This document shows positions 31,811-43,553 of a stretch of DNA of 64,000 bases, in pieces (position 1 is the stretch's first letter; each line of letters opens with the position of its first letter). The notes under the pieces are model-generated. The model ran no database searches, was not told the origin of the DNA, and was given only the letters and a program-made list of their open reading frames with translations. The DNA is taken from positions 12,723,001-12,787,000 of the forward strand of contig NC_072800.1 in assembly GCF_028583425.1 (NCBI RefSeq). The letters are read 5' to 3'. Origin of the DNA: Eublepharis macularius (taxonomy: Eukaryota; Chordata; Lepidosauria; Squamata; Eublepharidae). The translations under genes were made by a program, and so were the position numbers.

Positions 31811-32024
31811 AACCACAATGCCAAGACCACGGCAATACAGTCCGGAAAACCCACAACAACCACTTTTGTAAAACCTCAAATTTTTGTAAGGACCAACAAA
31901 AAAACCTCAGATGAGCAATGCCATCCAGCAAGCCATCCCCATAGCCATTTGTGGGTCTTTGAGCAGTGTACTCTACTTATACTGCACGTGTTTATTTTTA
32001 AATATATTGCTTATGCCTGAAAAA

Positions 32025-32235
32025 AAGAAGATCCAGAGGAGTTAGCGGTGTTAGTCTGTAGTTGTAAAATAGTAAAGAGTCCAGTAGCACCTTTAAGACT
32101 AACCAACTTTATTGTAGCATAAACTTCCAAGAACCACAGATGCATCTGACGAAGAGAGCTGTGGTTCTCGAAAGCTTATGCTACAATAAAGTTGGTTAGT
32201 CTTAAAGGTGTTACTGGACTCTTAACTATTTTGAA
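32025..32235. repeat. Foldback element, well preserved
   Basis: 'agagtccagtagcaccttta' and 'agactaaccaactttattgt' on the left pair with 'acaataaagttggttagtct' and 'taaaggtgttactggactct' on the right, around a turn at about 32145 (gcatctgacgaagagagct). The arms are nearly perfect over about 85 nt, making this the cleanest copy of the family in the window. Confidence 0.85.
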
Positions 32236-35200
32236 AAAAAGAAGGGATGGTAAGCTTTGGCCACAGATGACAGGCTTTATTATCCACCTCATAACTCTGG
32301 GTGAACCAAGACTTGCTAGGTAAATTATGGATGGATTACTAGGGCAGATGCTGAATGCATTATGGCCCAAGGGTCCAAACATTTGGTGTCTATATCAGAT
32401 GGTAGAATAAATGGGAGTCCAGGGCAGCAAGGAGTTGTAGCATCAAAAAGCTACTTAGATGTTCGATTCTTTCCCGGGCTCCTTGAAAAGCCTATGATGA
32501 TTCTGCAGGACAGGCAGGACATGAAGGCGAGAAGGGCATCTCGTGTCTTACGTACTCAGAAAAGCAATATCAGGGTAGGTTCTCCTATACTGTGAGGTTC
32601 ATGAAGTTATTATTGAGTTGTTTTCTATGTGGATCAGTCTCATTGGTTTGTAGGGCAGTTCGAGGTAGTGTTACACCCTTCTAGGCCCATCGATCACAGT
32701 CAGCTTAGAAAGGTGTAACATTGCATTGTTAGTCCTTTTGATGATTTTCTTGTTCTTAATTAGGAACAGCAATACTATGTGAGATCCTATTGGTCTTCTG
32801 TATGTATGCGACTGCTCTTTTTGGTGCCCGAGAAAATGCAGCTCGAATGCAGAAATGCTGAAAAAGTTACCTTCAACAGGTCACTGTAGCCCTTGGTGCT
32901 TTAAATGAAGAAATGCTTTACATCATTGTCTAGATTTCGCATAATCAAGCCAGGGAGATGTAGGCTGCATTTAACACACACACAAAATTCCTGTCGTTTT
33001 GCTGGTACTTAACTCTGTCTAGTTTTGTGCCACTTTCACAAGAGGGTTCTCCTGCTATCTTGTACAGCTTGTCACATCATTGTATACCCTCCATGATGCC
33101 CTTTTTGGATTGCTATTTACTGGTTTGTACTGGTGCAGCTTTGCTCTAATTTGCATTCCGAATCATTTTACAACTCTTTGAGATGTCTTGAAAATACGTA
33201 AAGTTGTGTACCTGTGTCTCGTGGCATCTGTGCTGTCATTGAGAGGAGGGAATCCTGTTGGATAGGCAATTCCTCCCATATGGTTTGGAGGTAGGCTCTG
33301 TCCTACTTATCTTCAGTATATTTTCCTGTCCAAAGACAAGGAGCTTTACCCGAGCACAACAGCAAGATTTGAGACCAGTGTCACCTTAAGGAACAACCTG
33401 AGCAGAATTCTCCAAGCAGTTTCTTAAATTCTTTCCTTCCCCCCCTTCAAACTTCTTTTCTTAGCCTCTTCTGTTGGGTGGTCTGTCTTCTTTTAAATAC
33501 TGGGGAAAATACAGAACATTTCACTTGCGCCTTCCTCATGTTTTTGTTTGCTGCTTCCCTGGCTGCCATTTCGTTCCTCAGCTGAAGCAATAGAGGCTAC
33601 CTGATGTGGTCCCAGCTCTTTTCCCAGGGGAGGATGTATGAACCAGTCAACCACCAGCTCCTCTGCCCACTCGCCACCGAAGGCATGGGCAAATCTCAGA
33701 TCAGGACTATGAGATAACAATGAATTTGTATCAGGTGTTAAGGCTGGCCCCGAAGGGATGCTGCTTGAAGATCTTGGCACCAGACATATTGGTCGGAGCA
33801 TTGTCCAGACACCAATAGCTGGGCAACACTCGATCCTTGTGGGGTGAACAATTCTCTTTATTTGTACCCCACCATGACCAAGGAGCTAGTTCCACCAGGA
33901 GTTGGTCTAAATGCATGATGGCGCAGGAGTTCTCAGCCTTAGCTTCAGGATCCTTCGACGTGAGGAAGAAAGTTCAGGTGGATGAGAGTTTCTCTCTACT
34001 ACAGTCCCAGACAGGCACCCATTAAACAGGAAGGCCAGCAGGGGGTGCATGCACCCACGGATAGCAAGAGCAAGTAGCCCTGGTGTGCTGCAATGCCCCC
34101 CAGACTCAAAGAGAGATGTCATGGCCAATTAAGGTGTCCCCCAAAAAGAGCCCCTCCGCAAAACTCATGTTCAAGAGAACTTTGGCCTGTATCTTAGATA
34201 ACAGCATAGTTTCCCTGAAAGGTACAAGAGATCCCACAAGCTGGTCTGATGGAGGAGGAGGAGGAATATTTGGCTCTGGTTTAGTTGAACCAAAGCAGTC
34301 CTTTTTGTATGTGAAGAATTATCGCCCTTAAACTCTTACTGTGTTTCGAGGTGTTGGATCTTTCCAAGGAGGGGATTCCCAAGAGGGGGTCTGCAACCAA
34401 AGGAAAAAAGGCGCGAGGGAGGCATTCCCTATGAGGGCATTCAGAAGGCTTCTTTTCCCCCTTCCTGAATTTCTTGAGGATGAAATTTTGGACGACTGGG
34501 TCTCCCATCTTTTTAAACTGATGCAGTATTGGCTATACAGAAAGCTTGGTCCTTTTTCCAGTAGCACTATATACACTGCAAGTTTCAGTGGTAGGTGCTC
34601 CAGTGGCAGAGGTATCCATGGTTTTAGATCCTAGGGATGAGGCCTTGGCCTTTACCAGCAAACTCATTCCCTGACTGTGCTGTCCATTTATTGCCACACA
34701 AGTTAATAGAGCATGTACCTGTGGAAAATTTCAGACTTGGAAACAGCATATTGGCTATTTCCCCCTTTCTGGCAAATACCAGCCTGACGATTTGAAATTC
34801 ACCTGTCAGGGGTCGGAATGTGTGGCTCAGGACCTGGGTTGTGGACATATCATCCAAGGCTAATCTACCCTTGACCCCTTTTAAGGAACAAATTAGTAAA
34901 AGTCTTTAAGGATATTCTTGTGATAAAAGATGACTGAAAAGCTACGCTGCGGTGCTCAAAAAGGGACAACTTTTGAACGAAGGGCCACACCGAGCAGACC
35001 TTGATTATCCAGCCTCTTCCTCTCTCTGTTCAGCAGCTACACAAGAGCTGTTGACATAAAAAAAAATGTTGGAAAGATCTGCAAGGTATTCACCTTTTTG
35101 TGAGACATCTAGAACCTGATTGCTTCTGTAAGTGCAGTGTGTGGCTATATTAAAAATAGTATAAGGTTCTGCTACAGGCATTGTCCCTACTCAAATGGGG

Positions 35201-35949
35201 AAAGCTGTCTTTGAGCATCTCATTTGTATTAATTCCCTCCAAGTGAGAATGGAACGTATGACTTGCCATTATTGTTCATTCTGCTAAGAGGTAAGGTAAG
35301 AATTCTGCCACATCTGGATGTAAAGCAGAGGGGAGTATTGCTTGTTTTGTGCAGTTAGAGAGTTCTTTGGTCTCCTACATGCTTTTTCTCCACTTCTGTG
35401 TTTATAGTTCATCTTGTTTAAGAAACTTTTTTTTTAATGTTAAGGATTTATTTGGGGGGCTATGAGGTTGAAATGTTTTCTTTACATTGCTAGTGAAATA
35501 TCAAACTGAAAGGGGAGAGAGGTTCTTCCTACCAGTGGAGACATGAAACAGAATATGACTCTGCCTCCAAACCAGATGGGAAGAATTGCCTATCCATCAA
35601 GATTCTCCCCTTACCTAAGAGGAGATGGAATAATCACAATTAGTCCACCGTTCTATTTCTAAATACATTGCCTAACCATGTCCACATTCTGCCTGACGCT
35701 GAATTGTATGCAGACTCAAGATCATAACTGGTGTTTTTAATTTGAAATTGCAGTCTGCGCCCTTAAATCTGGTTAGTTTTGAGCAGTCCAACTAATACTA
35801 GAATACACCCAAGTAAATGGTATCAGAACTGTCAAACAAATTAAATTTGTATGTATTCTGTTAACCTCTTTGTGCTCCAATCTGATTAGAGCTGTACCAG
35901 AGCTTATTGTCACCTAGTTTCCTTATTGCCATCTGTGAAATATCTGCAT
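32236..35949. other. Intergenic DNA with an unassigned old stretch at 33.5-34.9 kb
   Basis: 32671-32722 is a small hairpin (gttacacccttctaggccc / cttagaaaggtgtaac). From about 33490 to 34870 the DNA is denser in medium-length open frames on both strands than its surroundings and includes acidic stretches, suggesting a decayed mobile element. I could not match a family. Nothing else is recognised, and I find no host exon. Confidence 0.4.
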
Positions 35950-36319
35950 TAGAGATGGGCACAAACCAAAATAAGAACCAAAATTCGGCATGGTTCGCGA
36001 ACCGGCAGTTTGTCAGAGCCCGTTTCTGACAAGCCACCGCAAACTTTAGGCTGGTTCGTTTGGTTAGTTTTTTGGTTCGTCACTGCAGCCAGCCTGGCAC
36101 TGATCAATCAGTTTCCTAAGCAACAGAGGATGGACTTCCTGTGGACCCGCTGACCCAGAAGTGATCTACTGACCTGGAAGTGACAATTTGCTGACCTGGA
36201 TGTGACATTTTCACAAACCAAACCGGTTTGCGAACTGGGGCAGGTTTGTGAAAATTCGTGGTTTGTTAAATGCGACGAACCACATGGTTCGGGTTTTTTC
36301 CCGTTCGTGCCCATCTCTA
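35950..36319. mobile_element. hAT-type MITE with TAGAGATGGGC ends
   Basis: TAGAGATGGGCACAAACC on the left and GTTCGTGCCCATCTCTA on the right. Perfect 8-bp duplication atctgcat (35942-35949, 36320-36327). The interior repeats 'ggttcg(c)gaacc'-like palindromes. No ORF. Confidence 0.92.
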
Positions 36320-36516
36320 ATCTGCATAGAACCGTGCTCTTCTAAATATAAAGAATGCCCTAAGAAGGTGTAGGCTGTGGCTAGATAACATTGGGTTTGA
36401 GTGCCTGTCTTACTAGAGCAAAATGGTTAACTCTGTGAACTGTGCTCCCTTCCCCATTTTTCAGTTTGAGATGCCAGCTGAATTCCAGTGTCTCTTTTAC
36501 TGCACATTTGCACTTA

Positions 36517-36670
36517 ATGGCCACTTTCACACACATTAGATAATGTATTTTTAGTGCACATTAGCGATCCTTTGCAACTGCATTTTCCTGTGTACAGGAA
36601 AAATCCACTTGCAAATGATCACTAAAGTGTATTGAAAGTGCATTATCCAACGTGTGTGAAAGAAGCCAAT
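36517..36670. mobile_element. Foldback MITE, ATGGCCACTTTCACACAC ends
   Basis: Arms of about 70 nt pair around 'tttcctgtgtacaggaaa'. The left arm starts 'atggccactttcacacac' and the right arm ends 'gtgtgtgaaagaagccaat'. The ends resemble those of the 60.76 kb element (atggccgttttcaca). Confidence 0.75.
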
Positions 36671-37974
36671 ATGTAGCAAAAAAACGTTCTTTACCATTTG
36701 GCAGGATGATCTAAATGACCAAGTAGGTCAGTTGTCTGTACGAGCTCAATATCTGAGTTCACATGGATAATGCCTGCATTCCTGTATCTTTGATTCTTGG
36801 GTGCTCTTTCTTAGAGAAACTTTAAATATATTATGGGACCAAGCGCCTGGAATCATACCCTTTAAAAAAAATCTTAACTTCCTGTTCCAACATGGAGACA
36901 AAAGTTAGCCTGCCAATCACGCCATTGCCCAGGAAGCTGTAAGTTACAGCAAGTTCATCTGTTTGTCACAATCAAATGACAAGACTCCTTTGGGGATGGT
37001 ACCACTCCTGGGCTCATAGGTCGAGGAATTGCTTTTTCAAAAATTGCTTCTGCGTGTAGATATAAATCATCTCTTCAGATTTAGTACCAAAGCTGCTTCT
37101 GCTGCTTCTTGCAGAATCACTTTGTAAATTACATTGTGGAAAACGCTTAACTCCTCCCACCTCCTGAATATGGGGTTTCAGCCACGTTTGGTTTACAGAA
37201 TGAGGTTCTTCGTCTTCATATGTTTGTATTTAAGGAATTAGGGGGTGTTTGTTACCTATATCACTTCACGGGATGGAATTATTTGATGCAAGAGCTGTTC
37301 GATCATATTTATTTATTTTGCAGTAAGATGGAGACACTAAAGTCAAGCAAAGAATTTGTAATGAGGATGACTGCTAGGCGTACATCTTTAGTGCCTTGTG
37401 TATTGTACAACGTGTAATCAAAATGAAGGATTTCTGATAAAAATGTATCTAAATATCACTAGTAGAAAAGAAATCTATATGCCCATGGTTGGTACCAATA
37501 AATCATGAGTTATTGGTCTTGAAAATTTTCCTCAGTGGAAAAAAAAATGTGTTGTCATTTTTTGGTTTCATCTATAACGAGTCAAGCACTATGAAGCAGC
37601 TCTAGGGTAGCAAAATTATAACAAAGAGGGACGGGTGGTGAATTGCTTCAAGCAGAGTAAAAAAGTTCTGTCAAGTCCTAGACAAATTATGGCGACCCTG
37701 CTGGAGTTTTCAAGGCGAGGGACTAAGAAAAGTGGTTTGCCATTGTCAGCCGTTGCGTAGTAGCCCTGGTTGTCTTTGGCCATCTCCCATGCAAGTACTA
37801 ACCAAGAAATTGTTTTATATATTTATTGATGTTTTTATTTGGTTTTAAAGTGATTATGTTTATATATTTTTGTATGTTGTATTCTGTTCTGAGCCCATTC
37901 ACAGAGAGAGTGGTTTAGAAATAATAATAATAAATAATAAAAGGCCAACACTGTTTAGCTTCTGAGATTGGGCT
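36671..37974. other. Intergenic DNA, no recognised gene
   Basis: Mostly unique sequence. A short SINE-like stretch, 'caagtcctagacaaattatg' then 'ggcgaccctgctgg', lies at about 37670-37800, with an AT-rich simple tract (ataataataataaa) at about 37920. Confidence 0.45.
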
Positions 37975-38550
37975 CAACGATAATAACAACATTTGATTTA
38001 TATCCCACCCTTCAGGGCAACTTAACATGCACTCAGAGCGGTTTACAAAGTATGTTATTATTATCCCCACCACAATCACCCTGTAAGGTGGTTGGGTCTG
38101 AGAGCTAAGTTACAAGAGACAAATTACACAAGGACGTTCACATGAAGGGAGTCGCAATGTTAACTGGGAAGCAGAGTTTTAAAAGACAGAAAGGAAGACT
38201 TTTGTCAATTTCCCCTCTCTATAGAGCCAGCAAAGATCCCTCCTCAAAGGGTTTCTTTATTTCCTTGCCCTCCTAGAAGGGGAGGTGAAACTGACAGAGC
38301 CTTCAGGAGGCAAAGAGGAAATTAGCAAACTCTCTGAGGAGCCATTTGTGCTGGCTCTGTAGAGAGGGGAAGTTGATAAAGCCTTCTGATCTCTCTTAAA
38401 AACTCGATTTCTCAGCTAACATTGCGACTCCATGTGCGCCCTCGTGTAATTCGTCTCTTGTAGCTTAGCTCGGAGAGAGCTCAAGGAGAGCTGTGACTGA
38501 CCCAAGGCAAAATCCTGCCACTCTTAACCACTACACCAAACTGGCTCTTG
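37975..38550 (-). repeat. Sauria SINE, antisense, interrupted by a foldback element
   Basis: The SINE tail and body occupy about 37975-38104 (tttatatcccacccttcagg, then tgtaaggtggttgggtctga). The head resumes at about 38469 (cggagagagctc ... cttaaccactacaccaaac). The intervening 364 bp is a separate element, listed next. Confidence 0.85.
38105..38468. mobile_element. Long foldback MITE nested in a SINE
   Basis: The outer 27-28 nt are imperfect inverted repeats (ctaagttacaagagacaaat on the left, its complement with gtctcttgtagcttag on the right). Pairing continues inwards through 'ggagtcgcaatgttaactgg' and 'aatttcccctctctatagag' for about 165 nt per arm, around a turn near 38270. No ORF. It is younger than the SINE it interrupts. 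Confidence 0.85.
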
Positions 38551-39371
38551 TCTTGGCTATCCAGGTCAAGGCAGAGATGGCCTTAGAAGGTGTTTAAAAA
38601 TGCTTTATTCATGGCCCCTATTGCAGCCTGGAGCACCCTGAGCATGCTGCAGGAATAATGGCACACCCCCTATTTAGATCTCGGTATGGTCATGAGGTCC
38701 CCTATATTCCAACAGAGGAACTGAGGGCAGACATCGTCTCCCACCAACAGCTCCTGTTTGTTCAACTCAGCTTTGTATTTTCAGATTCTCCTCTTATGAA
38801 TGCCACAAAACTCCTAAAAATATATATAGCAGGTTGCAAGAAACAACCCGCCATGCCCCCCCCAATGCTGATTTGGTTCCCAAGCAGCTTAACTTTAACA
38901 ATATTTACAACCTCAGATGCACAAGCTCTTTATTTGTTATGGGAGGATTTGAACTCTTTGTTCCTGTGTCCAAACCAAGCACAACGGGTAGCTTTGAGAA
39001 ACAGTCTAGTGCCGCTTCACACACAGTTCAACTATGTTGGAGGTGCACCTCTATAAAAATATCAACTGAGGGGAGCAGCGTGTTTCGAAATTCAGCGAAC
39101 ATGGGCTAGGCAGTCACATTGGTGACAGCTCCCTATGGAAGGGGGAGGCTCCAACACTGAACATCTACACAACTTTGCAGTTGCTCAGACCTTAGGGTTG
39201 CATCCAAACTAAATTGGCAATTTCCAGCAATTTCCGCCTCCTCACTGCAGACATGCCTCAGGATCCCCCCATCCTCTGGAAGCAGCATTTTGTGGAGATC
39301 AGTGGGAGGCAAGAGTGTTCCATTCCACTGATGGTTAAGAGTGGGGTCTGGACTAAATTTTCCATTGGTGG
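38551..39371. other. Intergenic DNA, no recognised gene
   Basis: A 132-codon open frame (38658-39056) starts MAHPLFRSRYGHEVPYIPTE but has no recognisable domain, overlaps another open frame and lies in repeat-rich DNA. I treat it as chance or a decayed LINE piece. Confidence 0.4.
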
Positions 39372-39733
39372 CTGGGCTTTTTTTCCAGCTGGAACGCAGA
39401 GGAACGGAGTTCCGGCACCTCTTGAAAATGGTCACATGGCTGGTGGCCCCGCTCCCTGATCTCCAGACAGAGGGCAATCTAAAGTGCCCTCTGTCTGGAG
39501 ATCAGGGGGTGGGGCCACCGGCCATGTGACCATTTTTGCCGAGGGTGATTTAAACTTTTTAAAACTCCCCCCCCATTCCAGCTGACCCAAAGTGATGTCA
39601 TTGGTCCTGGGAGCATGCACGCACTTTGTGTGCGTGTATGTGCTACCAGGGGCACCACCTCCCGCCAAGAGTTGCCCCCTGTGCTGGCAACCCACTGAGT
39701 TCCACCACCTCTTTTCCTAGAAAAAAAGCCCTG
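39372..39733. mobile_element. hAT-type MITE family A, copy 4 (longest)
   Basis: Perfect 8-bp duplication attggtgg (39364-39371, 39734-39741). The ends are (C)TGGGCTTTTTTTCCAG and AGAAAAAAAGCCCTG. It contains the core fold plus about 100 nt of extra right-hand sequence (gagggtgatttaaacttttt), also seen in copy 1 but missing from copies 2, 3, 5 and 6. Confidence 0.92.
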
Positions 39734-39741
39734 ATTGGTGG

Positions 39742-40522
39742 AATGGAACCTTCTTGCCTCTCCTGTCCCGGATCGTTCATTGACTGTGTTCTTGTTCCAA
39801 CTGTTTTCTGCTCTGGTTGTAACAATCAGTTTCAAAATGAGTGTTATGTTCCCACATGTCTGCTTTTCTCTTTGCCCTGTACTTGATCCTCAACACAGAC
39901 AAAGCCTTACCCCTCCGTTTGGTAAATGTATGGATTTATAATTCTAGCTTTTATTCCCGCCTTGATCTGATTCACCTTATTGCCTCAGGTCCCAAGTTAG
40001 CATTGGCAACCGGTTCCAAGACCCAACCTGTAGCATGGATCATGACATTTCTAGCTAGAAGAATTATGACTAAGAAGATTATATGTAAAGATGACATTAA
40101 GATAAATTATGTTATCCTTGCGCTCACAATACTTCCATCTATATTGTTGCCTGTGCTCCTTGAAACATTCTGACGTTTAAAAATGTTTCGACGAAAAGAC
40201 ATGTTTGAATGTGTGGATAGCAGGGCTAACAATTTGATTAACAAGGATTACTACATTGATCCTATTTGGATAAATAATTTTTATGTAACCCAAACCTCAG
40301 TATTGATAAATGTTTTGGGTATAAGCTCTCTTCAGCTATTACCATTTTACCAATCCAAAATTTTGACAACGTTCCTTCAAAGATATCATACTTATCATTT
40401 CATGTGAACAAAGCATTATGTATATTTTTCATCTTTGGAGTCTGTGTACATGCACCCCTCAAAAATCCAGTCACATGTACTGAAGCTGGAAAATGTGCAT
40501 GTTGCCCTATCAGTGGCGACTG
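39742..40522. other. Intergenic DNA, unassigned
   Basis: Several short plus-strand frames follow one another (39841-40173, 40183-40407) without a recognisable domain. It may be old LINE-derived sequence. No host exon signature. Confidence 0.35.
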
Positions 40523-40530
40523 CTCATATC

Positions 40531-41716
40531 TAGGGGTGTGCACTGCGAAAAGCTTCAGGTTTCCTGCTTTGGGTTTTCTGAAGCAGGAAAAAGATTTGGA
40601 AAATGAATTCCGAAGTGGCAAGCCACTTCAGAATTCACATACTAAGCAGCTTTGGTATGCTTCGGAAAGATTCAGCCGTCGTTTTCAATGGCAAATGCTG
40701 CTGGCTTGGGTGGGGGGCATTTTCTTTCTGAATCATACAAAAGGTGGTGGGGACCTTCTCCCAACTCTCCTCTCACAATCACCCAAGTTTCTGAACAATT
40801 GGACTAAGGGGGGGGGCATTTTATGCCCCCCCAAGAAGGTGCCCCTATCTGCCTCCGCTCTTCGTTATTCCCTATGAGGAAAAGCAAGGGGGCTGGGAGT
40901 GGCATTTTGCAAGCAAAATGCACCAAATTTTCATGGGACCTCTCATGACCCCCCAAGTTTCAGGGATATTGGAGTTTGGGTGGCCATGTTATGGCCCCCC
41001 AAAGAAGGTGCCCCACCTCCAATCTCCATTATTCCCTATGGGGAAAACTTGGGGCTATCCAAGGGGATGGGGATGACTCCTATAAATCTCCAGGCACAGG
41101 TCCAGTCAGGTCCAGAAGCACAGCAGGTCCAGCAGTGAATCACAAAGGAATCCAATCCATGCAGTTCAGATGAATCCAGATGCAGGCAGGCCAGCCAAGT
41201 CACAACCCAGACCACCACAGAGACAGAGGCAGGCAAGCCAGCAGGAAGCAGGTACCCCCGGTCTCACTCTGTGTGTCTCTAGGTCAGGGCAAAATAGAAG
41301 CTGGCCAAGCCTCCAATTTAAATCCCTGCAGCATTTCAAAAAAGGCACTCTCCTTCCAGAGAATCCCCATTGGCTAGAAGGAGAGATGCTGCAGGGATTG
41401 GACAATCCCTAACTCTTCCCTCCCTTCTCTGATCCTCCTCCCTCCTCCCCCTCCCATCAGGTAAAAAGAGACAGGAATTGCACAAAGCAGCACATTTCTT
41501 GCTGTTTGTAATTTGCAAACAAGAAGAAAAGTGCTTTAGCTGCTGCCGCTTTACCCAAAACTTTCCGAAGCACTCCGAACTGCTTCGGAAAGCTTTGCTT
41601 CAGTATTTCAAATCAGCTCAACAATGCTGGGGCCGATTCAGAAATACTAGATCATTCCAAATGGGGCCCGATTCAGGTAAAAATCCTGATTCGGAAACCT
41701 GAAGTGCACACCCCTA
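40531..41716. mobile_element. Non-autonomous hAT-type element, 1.2 kb, second copy
   Basis: Termini TAGGGGTGTGCACTG and CAGTGCACACCCCTA-like, with 8-bp duplication ctcatatc/ctcatgtc (40523-40530, 41717-41724; one mismatch). The interior has repeated 'ttccctatg(a/g)gg' blocks and a CAGG-rich tract at about 41085-41260. No transposase. It shares ends with 545-1760. Confidence 0.88.
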
Positions 41717-42238
41717 CTCATGTCACAATCTCTTGCCGCACATTTGGTTCACCCGCACTGAAAAGAGCTTAGAGAAATAAACGTTACAGCTCAGGACCAG
41801 TTTTTATTATTTATTTTTTAATCAGAATAATAGAACATAGGCACATAGCCTAAAAAACCATCAACCCTCAACTATTAAACATGCCCTCTTCTGATAAGTC
41901 AAAGAAGGCTACACTTCAAATTACACATATTTATTTACTTAATATTTATACACTGCCTTTCTCCCTAGTGAGGACCCCAAACCGCTTGCATAGTTCTCCT
42001 GTCTTCGAGGAATTAAGGCCAATTAAGCTGAACAAGACTTACTTCTGTGTAAGTATACGGGTCATGCTTAACATCAGGACATCGTTTTTATGCAGGATGC
42101 AAAGAGGAGCATCATCTGGACAAAAATAAGTGAACCAAGATGGAAATACCAAATGAGTCCGAAGATTCAACGGTTTCAATAATCAAGACAGAAAGTGAGC
42201 CGTGCATCATGGGGTTGAGTAGATGAATGTGGTCTACC

Positions 42239-42488
42239 TAGGGCTTTTTTTCTGGGAAAAGAGGTGGTGGAACTCAGTGGGTTGCCCTCGGAGAAAATGG
42301 TCACATGGCTGGCGGCCCCGCCCCCTGATCTCCAGACAGAGGGGAGTTTAGATCGCTGGAGCGGGTGTGGAGGGCAATCTCAACTCCCCTCTGTCTGGAG
42401 ATCAGGGGGCGGGGCCGCCAGCCATGTGACCATTTTCAAGAGGTTCCGGAACTCCGTTCCCCCGCGTTCCCCCTGAAAAAAAGCCCTG
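42239..42488. mobile_element. hAT-type MITE family A, copy 5
   Basis: TAGGGCTTTTTTTCTGGG ... AAAAAAAGCCCTG, with ggtctacc/ggtctaca as an 8-bp duplication with one mismatch. The central palindrome is partly rearranged (gctggagcgggtgtgg). Confidence 0.88.
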
Positions 42489-43374
42489 GGTCTACATAAG
42501 CAGCAGAATGAAGCATTAGCACGAAGAGTTTCCTTTCAGACTTCTGTGGAGATATCACATTTTTAAACTACATGCAAATAGAAAGCAAGCCCATGTCAAC
42601 CAGAGGGATAAGTTAGAACCTTTTATTTGCAGAAAGGTCTTTTTACTTGGGGTTAAACCATGTTAAAAATGGTTACTCTGTTGGAAGTGCAACCCCATTC
42701 TACACCTGTAGATCCAAGTCACAGCAGTCAGACAAGCTTGAAAGGGACTGGTTTTAATCCTTGATGGGGAAAGGAACAAAAGTCATGATACAAGAGAAAG
42801 GGGGGAGGGGGTTAAGGAGAAAATTCTCCTGAGGTACAGAATTATTTGATTTGTGTAGCCTTTCTAGTATACACTTTAAAACCTGAGTTTGTTTTAAAGG
42901 AGAACAGCAGCCCTTCTCAAAAACAGAGAGAAATAACCTAAGGGTAGGTTTTGGTGTTTTTCTGAAAGGTGGTGTGGGAGGGTGAACAGGGCTGGGGTGT
43001 TTTGAAGAAGTCAAGGTGAAGCCTGCTGAGGAAGACCAGACAAAATCAGACGTTCTTGTATGGATAATAGTCTGTTTCTTAAATTAGAGGCTGCGAAGTT
43101 CAAGCATAATTTGGAAGCAGGGTTACCAACTGCTTTTCTGGCAGGTTTTCTCAGCGGCCTTGCACCAGGCAAAATTTTTAGGTATGATCCAGGCCCCAGC
43201 ACTGCACTAGGAAACAATTTGTCCTTGGCAGAATGGCACACAAACCAAATAAGAAAAGGGTGGCTATCCTGTTAACATTGTAACTCAGTCTTAATGGCTA
43301 CTGGGCATGTTTTCAGCCTGAAGAGTTGTGGAAGAAAAAACTGTTTTGAGTTCCTGGTGATTTTGGGGGGGGGG
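42489..43374. other. Intergenic DNA, no recognised gene
   Basis: Unique sequence. Short frames on both strands lack any family signature. A G-run at about 43364-43374 precedes the next MITE. Confidence 0.45.
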
Positions 43375-43553
43375 GAGCCTGGAGAGGGTGTGGTTTGGGG
43401 AGGAGAGGGGCCTCAGAATGGCATAATGCCATAGAGTCCACCCTTCAAAGCAGCCATTTTCTCCAGGGGAACTGATCTCTGTTGCCTGGTGATCAGTTGT
43501 AGTTCTGGGAGAGCTCCAGCCACCACCTGGAGGCTGGCAACCCTACCTAAAGC
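43375..43553. mobile_element. MITE family B copy
   Basis: 'gagcctggagagggtgtgg' through 'cattttctccaggggaactg' to 'ggaggctggcaacccta'. Left end truncated. Compare the complete copy at 63.32 kb. Confidence 0.8.

Larger units (their letters stand above)
31068..31860. mobile_element. Second Penelope-like insertion, small inverted pair
   Basis: Bounded by a perfect 13-bp duplication cacttttgtaaaa (31055-31067, 31861-31873). A minus-strand copy (about 31068-31702) covers the terminal repeat and the end of the coding region, up to the last part of the GIY-YIG module (SIQTRIKEHERHCRLGQPE). An opposed plus-strand piece (31710-31860) covers the terminal repeat only. The paired arms 31104-31254 and 31710-31860 are both 151 bp. 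Here the left end carries the extra 36 nt (tgtattgtcgaaggctttca), the mirror image of the insertion at 17.4 kb. It is a fragment and cannot encode a whole protein. Confidence 0.92.

Noticed and set aside
38658-39109. 132-codon plus-strand frame as a gene
   Set aside because: No domain, no splice or promoter context, two overlapping frames, and repeat-rich surroundings.
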